Below, piece after piece: positions 1 to 4,442 of a DNA stretch of 11,093 nucleotides. Made by a program: the position numbers and the translations under genes. Under the pieces are notes generated by a model. It did not search any database, was not told the origin of the DNA, and worked only from the letters and a program-made list of their open reading frames with translations. Source of the stretch: an uncultured Ellagibacter sp. (GTDB lineage: Bacteria; Actinomycetota; Coriobacteriia; Coriobacteriales; Eggerthellaceae); the NCBI RefSeq assembly GCF_934636505.1, contig NZ_CAKUAL010000064.1:1-11093 (forward strand), given 5' to 3'. Numbering within the stretch: the stretch's first letter is position 1; every line of letters starts with the position of its first letter.

Positions 1-243
1 GCCAACAGCGACGTTATTGTTGCCGGGATCGGCGGCCTTGACCGCGGCGGCGACATCAACCTTATCTGCCCGACGCACACCACGTCGAAGAATGCGAGCG
101 GCGAGGTTACGAGCGGTTACTTGGCAGGCGTGAAGAAGGTCGATGTGTTCGAGCTTGCCAAGAAGTATCCCGAAGCCTTCGGTCGCAGCAATTACCAGCC
201 GGAATACGGCGCTGACGTGCGCGATTACATCGTGGCTCAGTAA
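1..243 (+). CDS. Molybdopterin oxidoreductase large subunit, C-terminal fragment
   Basis: This is the last 80 codons of a gene that begins before the window; frame 1 is open from base 1 and ends with TAA at 241-243. The visible part runs from ANSDVIVAGIGG through INLICPTHTTSKNASGEVTS to KKYPEAFGRSNYQPEYG. It has the look of the C-terminal molybdopterin-dinucleotide-binding domain of DMSO-reductase-family enzymes, with a G-rich start, a polar N-A-S-G-E-V-T-S-G turn, and a terminal KYPEAFGR-type segment. The gene next downstream is an iron-sulfur subunit starting 21 bases after this stop, which is the standard arrangement for such two-subunit enzymes. The best guess is the pyrogallol transhydroxylase / catechol dehydroxylase side of the family, judged mainly from the partner subunit. 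The active-site region, N-terminal cluster and any Tat signal lie outside the window, so substrate and location cannot be read. Confidence 0.75.
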   Translation, partial: ANSDVIVAGIGGLDRGGDINLICPTHTTSKNASGEVTSGYLAGVKKVDVFELAKKYPEAFGRSNYQPEYGADVRDYIVAQ

Positions 244-264
244 GAGGATGGGGGAGTGAACCAT

Positions 265-1086
265 ATGAAATCGATCATTGTCGATCTGGACCGCTGCAAC
301 GGGTGTTTCAACTGCCAGATTGCATGCAAGGACGAACATTGCGACAACGACTGGCGCCCGATCGCCGCGCCGCAGCCCATGACGGGGCAGTTTTGGTGCA
401 AGGTCGATCAGAAGGAGCGCGGACGGGTGCCCGTGGTCTCGGTCGATTACACGCCGACGTTTTGCGGCATGTGCGATAACGCCGAGTGCATGAACGCCGT
501 CTCCGACGGGTCGGTATATCGCCGCGAGGACGGCATCGTCCTCATCGATCCCGAGAAGGCCCGCGGCCATCGCGAGCTGGTCGATGCGTGCCCACTTGGG
601 ATGATCTACTACAACGAGGCGCTCGACCTGCCGCAAAAGTGCACGGGCTGCGCGCATCTGCTCGACGATGGCTGGGAGGCTCCGCGCTGCGTCGATGCGT
701 GCGCAACGGGTGCTTTGCGCTATGGCGATGTGGAAGACTTCGCCGACGAGCTCGATGATGCGCAGGTCGCCGAGGCGCTTGAAGGCAAAGGGTCGCATGT
801 GCTCTACGTCAATCGTCCTGCTGAGCGCTTTATCGCCGGAACGGTCGCCGATCGCGAGGCGAACGAGGTTCTCATCGGCGCGAAGGTGCAGATCGTCGAC
901 GAGTCGGGCAACCAGGTTGCCGAGCTTGAAACCGACGAGTTCGGTGACTTCAAGTACGAGGGTTCGGCGAAATCTCGCTGCAAGGTGAGCATCGACGCCG
1001 AGGGCTATGAGCCTGCGAACCTCGATGCCGATACCACTGCAGACGATGTCGTGTTCGACGACGTGTTCATGAAATCGCTGGCGTAA
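265..1086 (+). CDS. Iron-sulfur (three [4Fe-4S]) subunit of molybdenum oxidoreductase with C-terminal transthyretin/Cna-B-like domain
   Basis: Electron-transfer subunit of 273 aa, partner of the enzyme ending at 243. ATG 265 is chosen over GTG 256 because GGGGGAG at 250-256 sits 8 bases before it. Residues 1-150 form a DmsB-type ferredoxin fold. The cysteines are C11-x2-C14-x2-C17-x3-C21, C67-x2-C70-x4-C75, C109-P, and C126-x2-C129-x12-C142-x3-C146. Exactly twelve ligands result, enough for three clusters: 11/14/17/146, 21/126/129/142 and 67/70/75/109. The usual last Cys of motif II is V79, and the first three of motif III are missing, so the fourth DmsB cluster cannot form. Residues about 188-273 (IAGTVADREANEVLIGAKV onward) look like a Cna-B / carboxypeptidase-regulatory beta domain. 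The known pyrogallol transhydroxylase small subunit (about 274 aa) has three clusters plus a C-terminal beta-barrel, a close match in length and plan. No signal peptide or membrane anchor is seen, so the enzyme is probably soluble. Confidence 0.88.
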   Translation: MKSIIVDLDRCNGCFNCQIACKDEHCDNDWRPIAAPQPMTGQFWCKVDQKERGRVPVVSVDYTPTFCGMCDNAECMNAVSDGSVYRREDGIVLIDPEKARGHRELVDACPLGMIYYNEALDLPQKCTGCAHLLDDGWEAPRCVDACATGALRYGDVEDFADELDDAQVAEALEGKGSHVLYVNRPAERFIAGTVADREANEVLIGAKVQIVDESGNQVAELETDEFGDFKYEGSAKSRCKVSIDAEGYEPANLDADTTADDVVFDDVFMKSLA

Positions 1087-1102
1087 AACCAATCGGTTAA
1101 AC

Positions 1103-1109
1103 AAGGAGG
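1103..1109 (+). promoter_or_regulatory. Perfect Shine-Dalgarno (AAGGAGG) for the 17-codon leader ORF
   Basis: AAGGAGG is fully complementary to the 16S rRNA tail and lies 6 bases before ATG 1116. It is the strongest ribosome-binding site in this operon, and it points at the short ORF rather than at the transporter start at 1166. This is why the 1116 ORF is taken to be translated. Confidence 0.8.
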
Positions 1110-1115
1110 ATTGTT

Positions 1116-1169
1116 ATGTGCAAAGGGGTTACTTGGGCTTCGCAAACGATGGGAGGCGGTGCGCGATGA
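1116..1169 (+). CDS. 17-aa leader ORF, translationally coupled to transporter
   Basis: ATG 1116 to TGA 1167-1169 encodes MCKGVTWASQTMGGGAR. It has an optimal Shine-Dalgarno (1103-1109), lies 29 bases after the iron-sulfur subunit stop, and ends in an ATGA overlap with the transporter start at 1166. That geometry is typical of termination-reinitiation coupling. The peptide has no hydrophobic segment and no run of one amino acid that would suggest classical attenuation. It resembles nothing I recognise. It could be a regulatory leader peptide, a real small protein, or simply a device to deliver ribosomes to the transporter start. An alternative reading, in which the transporter starts at GTG 1118 in the other frame, is less likely because that codon would be only 8 bases from the Shine-Dalgarno and would add 16 polar residues before the first helix. 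Confidence 0.6.
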   Translation: MCKGVTWASQTMGGGAR

Positions 1170-2578
1170 AGCAGAAAAGCGCTCTCGTTCGTTTCCTGAT
1201 CGTGCTTGTTGGGTTGATCGTTATCGGGCTAGTGGCTGTTGCTCCAACGCCCGATGGCCTTACTGGCCAGGGGAAACTCGCTCTCGTCATCTTCCTCGTG
1301 TCCATCATTTTCTGGGTCACCGAGGTCATGCCGATCGCGATTACCGGCTGGGCAATGGTCGGCTTGCTGCCATTGCTCGGGATACTGACACCCGACCAAA
1401 CGTGGTCGGCGTCGATTAACAACGCGATCATCTTCTACCTGTGCTGCTTCGCGTTCGCGTGCTTCGTTGGCCGCTCGTCCATCGCGACGCGCCTGACGGG
1501 TATGATCTTGAAGTGGGCGGGTACGAACTCTTCCCGCGTGCTGCTCGGCTTCATGGTGGTCACGGCGCTGATCTCGACGCTCATGGACAACCTGCCCCTG
1601 TGCGCTGTTATGCTTCCGATTGCCTACGGCGTGCTCGATGCGAACAACACGCCCACCGGCGGTAAGTCGGCGTTCGCGAAATGCATCGCTATTGGCATTC
1701 CGTGGGCGGCGGCAATCGGCGGTGCCATGACGCCTTCAGGCTGCATCATCAACGTGCTTGCCATGACGCTCATCGAGCAGAACTTCGGCGTGTCCATCAG
1801 CTTCATCCAGTGGATGGCGTTCGGTGTGCCCCTGGCAGTCATCACCATCCCTGCGGGTTGGTTCGCGCTCATCAAGATCTTCAAGCCCGAAGCGCTCTCC
1901 CAAAGCGCAGTTGATTCCGGCGTCAAGCGCGCCGAGGAGCTGCCGAAACTTCCTCGCCATGAGGTCGGTGGCATCGCTGTCATGCTGATCACGCTTGTCG
2001 TGTGGATTGCAAGCTCCTGGATTCCCGAGATCAACATCACGGTCGTGAGCCTTATCGCCCTCGGCTTCATGTTCTTCCCCGGCATCGAGGCCATCCGCTT
2101 CGACGACTTCCTGACCGACAGCCCTTGGGGCATGATGCTGCTCATGATGGCTGTGAACGTTCTCGTGGCGGCGCTTTCCATCACGGGCGCTATGGAATGG
2201 GTCGTGGGTACCGTGATGGCGCCGATGGCTGCATGGCCGCTCGTGGTGACCATGATCGTCCTGTCCGTGATCGGCTGCATCCTGCACAACGTTATTCCCG
2301 CAGGTCCCGCGTGCGCCGGCTTGATCGCCGTGCCGTTCGCGACGATCATCGGCGGAATGGGCGGCTCGATTGCCGCAACCTGCGCGATGGTGGCTTGGTG
2401 GTCGGCAATCGCTCTTATGCTTCCGCTCGATGGCGTGCCGCTTTTGTCCTACTCCAGCAACCGCAAGTACTTCTCCTTCGGTGACATGGTGAAAGTTGGT
2501 TGGGCGCCGAGCTTGGTGATGGTGATCATCACGGTCACGCTCACTCCTGCGACGGCAGCTTTGATGGGCCTCGCCTAG
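1166..2578 (+). CDS. SLC13/DASS-type (CitT/ArsB superfamily) anion transporter, divergent
   Basis: Polytopic membrane protein of 470 aa with about 11-12 hydrophobic segments, likely importing an organic anion for the upstream oxidoreductase (inference from operon position). ATG 1166 is preceded by GGGAGG (1151-1156) with 9-base spacing and overlaps the leader ORF stop. Family features are FWVTEVMPIAITGW (residues 49-62), the first hairpin around STLMDNLPLCAVMLPI (137-152), the GGAMTPSGCIIN stretch (185-196), and the second hairpin around CILHNVIPAGPACAG (371-385). In classical DASS carriers both hairpins carry Ser-Asn-Thr motifs that bind substrate carboxylate and sodium. Here they read D-N-L (141-143) and H-N-V (374-376), keeping only the Asn, and the usual GTPPN is replaced by SGCIIN. 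Substrate and coupling ion may therefore differ from those of dicarboxylate transporters. The gene ends with TAG. Confidence 0.85.
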   Translation: MKQKSALVRFLIVLVGLIVIGLVAVAPTPDGLTGQGKLALVIFLVSIIFWVTEVMPIAITGWAMVGLLPLLGILTPDQTWSASINNAIIFYLCCFAFACFVGRSSIATRLTGMILKWAGTNSSRVLLGFMVVTALISTLMDNLPLCAVMLPIAYGVLDANNTPTGGKSAFAKCIAIGIPWAAAIGGAMTPSGCIINVLAMTLIEQNFGVSISFIQWMAFGVPLAVITIPAGWFALIKIFKPEALSQSAVDSGVKRAEELPKLPRHEVGGIAVMLITLVVWIASSWIPEINITVVSLIALGFMFFPGIEAIRFDDFLTDSPWGMMLLMMAVNVLVAALSITGAMEWVVGTVMAPMAAWPLVVTMIVLSVIGCILHNVIPAGPACAGLIAVPFATIIGGMGGSIAATCAMVAWWSAIALMLPLDGVPLLSYSSNRKYFSFGDMVKVGWAPSLVMVIITVTLTPATAALMGLA

Positions 2579-2591
2579 CGATTCGAGAAAC

Positions 2592-2640
2592 CTTGGCTGA
2601 CTGGCTTGGCCAGAGCTTGGCTTTCCCAATCTGCCTTGGC
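2592..2640 (+). repeat. Four CTTGGC hexamers after transporter gene
   Basis: CTTGGC occurs at 2592-2597, 2605-2610, 2616-2621 and 2635-2640, with start-to-start spacings of 13, 11 and 19. One copy is inside a small hairpin, CTGGC-TTG-GCCAG (2601-2613). The cluster lies in the untranslated trailer before the terminator. The spacing is irregular, so an operator array is not supported; it may be chance. Confidence 0.35.
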
Positions 2641-2647
2641 ATTCCAA

Positions 2648-2682
2648 CGGGTCGGTCTGATTTGACCCGGGTTGCTTCAACC
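2648..2682 (+). other. Two small consecutive hairpins upstream of terminator
   Basis: CGGGTC (2648-2653) pairs with GACCCG (2664-2669). Immediately after it, GGTTG (2670-2674) pairs with CAACC (2678-2682) across a 3-base loop. The first arm, extended to AACGGGTC (2646-2653), can instead pair with GACCCGTT (2725-2732) beyond the terminator stem, so two mutually exclusive folds exist. Confidence 0.4.
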
Positions 2683-2695
2683 TAATCTGGATTAA

Positions 2696-2735
2696 GGGCG
2701 CAGTTCGGATGCGAGCTGCGCCCTGACCCGTTTTT
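2696..2735 (+). terminator. Rho-independent terminator of the oxidoreductase/transporter operon
   Basis: GGGCGCAG (2696-2703) pairs with CTGCGCCC (2716-2723). The stem continues inward through a G-U pair and TCG/CGA, making 12 pairs around a GATG tetraloop (2708-2711). A TTTTT run follows at 2731-2735, seven bases after the stem, which is rather far for a textbook terminator. It lies between the transporter and the regulator, so the regulator is probably a separate transcript. Confidence 0.65.
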
Positions 2736-2761
2736 GTCGCTCGCATCTGCTTTCATAGTAT
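2734..2761 (+). promoter_or_regulatory. Candidate promoter of the LysR-LuxR regulator
   Basis: TTGTCG (2734-2739), a 16-base spacer and TAGTAT (2756-2761) give a weak -35/-10 pair; TATGAT at 2759-2764 with a 19-base spacer is an alternative. The -35 overlaps the terminator T-run. It would give a leader of about 25-30 bases before ATG 2796. Confidence 0.35.
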
Positions 2762-2795
2762 GATGGCCGTTAGGGGTTTTATCTGAGGGGGAGCT

Positions 2796-4031
2796 ATGCA
2801 GACAACGTACTTGAAGCATTTCGTTGACGTTGCGGAAAAGGGGTCGATCGGGGCCGCCGCTGCCGCTGATTTCATTTCCCCGCAGGGAATGAGCCGCTCG
2901 ATCTCCGTCCTCGAATCGGAGCTGGGGTGCACGCTTTTCTCTAAGAAGCCCAACGGTATGGCCCTGACGCGTTTCGGCGAGGCCCTTCTCGATGACGCCA
3001 AGGAGATTCTCGCGCTTGAGCAGGAGATGAAGGCGCGCGTTGCGAGGATTCAGTCGAGCGATTTGGAAAACGGCACGAGCGATCTCCTTCTTCTCTATCT
3101 AAACAACATCGCCTTCGATGCGGCGCTTTTTTCGCCTTTGACGGACAGCATCGAGGAAGCGTTCGCCAGCGCGCGCTTCTTCCAGTGCGACAACGAAGAG
3201 ATAGCCGATTCCCTTCTTGCCGCCGATGAGGCGCAGCAAGATGCCCTTGCGTTAGGCTTGCTGTGCCTTTTCAGCACGGACACGGAGCGCAACTCGGAGT
3301 TGCTCGAGCGATTGTACGCGAGGGGATTCGCGTTCCAACCGTATCTTGAGAGCTACGACGAGGTTATGGTTCCCGCGGGCTCTGACCTCGCGGGCAAGAC
3401 CTCTTTGAGCAAGTCGGATATCCTGTCGTACCCGCTCATTGTTTCGGGCGGCGACATCCAGCGCGTGTGCGAGAAGGTGTTCGGCAAGGCATCGATTTAC
3501 ATGGTGACGGCGGATAGCCTTTTTCGCTATCAGGTTGTCCAAAAGGGGCAGGCGATCACGGTTGTTCCTGCGTTCCATCATATCGTTGATAGCGGCGCAC
3601 AGGGGACGGTCGTCGTGCCGATGAAGGAGCCGTACTATCTCGAAGTTGGATTCGTCGCCAAGCGCGATGTGATGGAAAGCCCTGTGGTAAAGAGGCTGTT
3701 TGCGCAGCTGAACGCCTACTATTCGAAATTCGCCTCATCCCCCTATATCTCGCTTGTGCCGAGCGAGATCACGTCAGTGAGCGCTGAAGAGGCGCGTTCC
3801 GCCTCGACAATGGATTCGCTGTGCAAACGTTTTTGCGGCAAGTACAAACTTTCCCAGCGTGAGGGCGAGATTCTGGTGCCGCTTCTCGCTGGCAAGACGG
3901 CGCGACCGATTGCCGAGGAGCTTTCCGTTGGAACCGCCACGGTGAAAAGCCATATCTACAGCATTTACAAGAAGGCGGGGGTTCACTCCCAAAAGGATCT
4001 CATGTCGCTTTTCCGCGAGATGGAAGCCTAG
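2796..4031 (+). CDS. Dual-HTH transcriptional regulator: LysR-type N-terminus with LuxR/GerE C-terminus
   Basis: Cytoplasmic DNA-binding regulator of 411 aa, start ATG 2796 behind GAGGGGGAG (2785-2793). Residues 1-65 are a LysR winged helix (LKHFVDVAEKGSIGAAAAA, SPQGMSRSISVLESELG, LFSKKPNGMALTRFGEALL). About 95-305 read as a LysR effector-binding domain of periplasmic-protein type, including VPAGSDLAGKTSLSKSDIL and a VPAFHHIVDSG stretch. Residues 348-408 are a complete LuxR/GerE helix-turn-helix: LSQREGEIL (352-360), AGKTARPIAEELSV, TVKSHIYSIYKKAGV (382-396). A typical LysR protein ends near 300-310, so about 100 extra residues carry a second DNA-binding domain. The frame is continuous with no sign of a fused stop codon. 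It directly follows the oxidoreductase/transporter operon and probably controls it, with an aromatic or other organic acid as likely ligand; that role is inference. Confidence 0.9.
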   Translation: MQTTYLKHFVDVAEKGSIGAAAAADFISPQGMSRSISVLESELGCTLFSKKPNGMALTRFGEALLDDAKEILALEQEMKARVARIQSSDLENGTSDLLLLYLNNIAFDAALFSPLTDSIEEAFASARFFQCDNEEIADSLLAADEAQQDALALGLLCLFSTDTERNSELLERLYARGFAFQPYLESYDEVMVPAGSDLAGKTSLSKSDILSYPLIVSGGDIQRVCEKVFGKASIYMVTADSLFRYQVVQKGQAITVVPAFHHIVDSGAQGTVVVPMKEPYYLEVGFVAKRDVMESPVVKRLFAQLNAYYSKFASSPYISLVPSEITSVSAEEARSASTMDSLCKRFCGKYKLSQREGEILVPLLAGKTARPIAEELSVGTATVKSHIYSIYKKAGVHSQKDLMSLFREMEA

Positions 4032-4040
4032 GGAGCTGCT

Positions 4041-4304
4041 GTGGCAGGGGTCGGGTGCTTCATCCCGCCTTGTCCCCGTTGCTTTTTGCGAGATTCCTCG
4101 GCGCTTGCCGACAAGACCGACGCTGCGAGTATCGCCGACTGGGCGCTCGACGCCATGACGTGGACCTCCGCGAAGGGCGTCCTCGGTGGTTACGACAATC
4201 ACGACGGCACGTTCACGATCAACCCAGAGGGCGAGACCGCTCGCGTCGAGGCGGCAAAGGTGCTGGTGACGACATACAAGCTGCTGATAGACAGCAAGTT
4301 TTAG
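4041..4304 (+). pseudogene. Orphan single SLH repeat, probable remnant of a surface protein gene
   Basis: An 87-codon frame starts at GTG 4041, with AGGGAG (4030-4035) overlapping the regulator stop codon. Residues about 28-83 (IADWALDAMTWTSAKGVLGG onward, then YDNHDGTF and ETARVEAAKVL) form one complete SLH repeat. It aligns without gaps to the third SLH repeat of the protease downstream, sharing W, GV, G, DNHDGT, P, R and AK (roughly 40% identity by eye). The first 25 or so residues are not like a signal peptide or any domain. SLH proteins normally carry three repeats and a secretion signal, so a single cytoplasmic repeat makes no functional sense. The C-terminal end of a deleted or rearranged SLH gene is most likely. 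The frame could still be translated from its plausible ribosome site. Confidence 0.6.
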
Positions 4305-4329
4305 GAGCTGAGAACCAAAAGCTCAGGGA

Positions 4330-4351
4330 AGGAACCGTATAATCGGTTCTT
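4330..4351 (+). promoter_or_regulatory. TATAAT -10 element inside a perfect dyad, upstream of protease gene
   Basis: GAACCG (4332-4337) and CGGTTC (4344-4349) are perfect inverted halves flanking TATAAT (4338-4343); G-T and A-T pairs extend the arms by two. The hexamer matches the -10 consensus, but no good -35 lies 16-18 bases upstream. The dyad may be an operator whose binding covers the -10. As RNA it would be an 8-bp hairpin with a 6-base loop. Confidence 0.45.
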
Positions 4352-4368
4352 GCGGCAATGAGATACAT

Positions 4369-4405
4369 CGGGCGGGCTCCGTCTTTTCGGGGCGGGGCTC
4401 GCCCG
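4369..4405 (+). other. Long GC-rich hairpin in the protease leader
   Basis: Bases 4369-4383 pair with 4391-4405 in 15 consecutive pairs (three G-U), starting CGGGCG/CGCCCG, with TTTTC in the loop region. No T-run follows (next bases TGCGAG), so it is not a standard terminator. It ends 37 bases before the protease start codon and leaves the AGGAG ribosome site at 4431-4435 free. Confidence 0.5.
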
Positions 4406-4442
4406 TGCGAGACGATTCAGATGAGTGAACAGGAGAACACGC

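Noticed and set aside
1118..1165. Transporter start at GTG 1118
   Set aside because: ATG 1166 has its own GGGAGG with 9-base spacing and begins just before the first membrane helix; the strong upstream Shine-Dalgarno fits ATG 1116 in a different frame.
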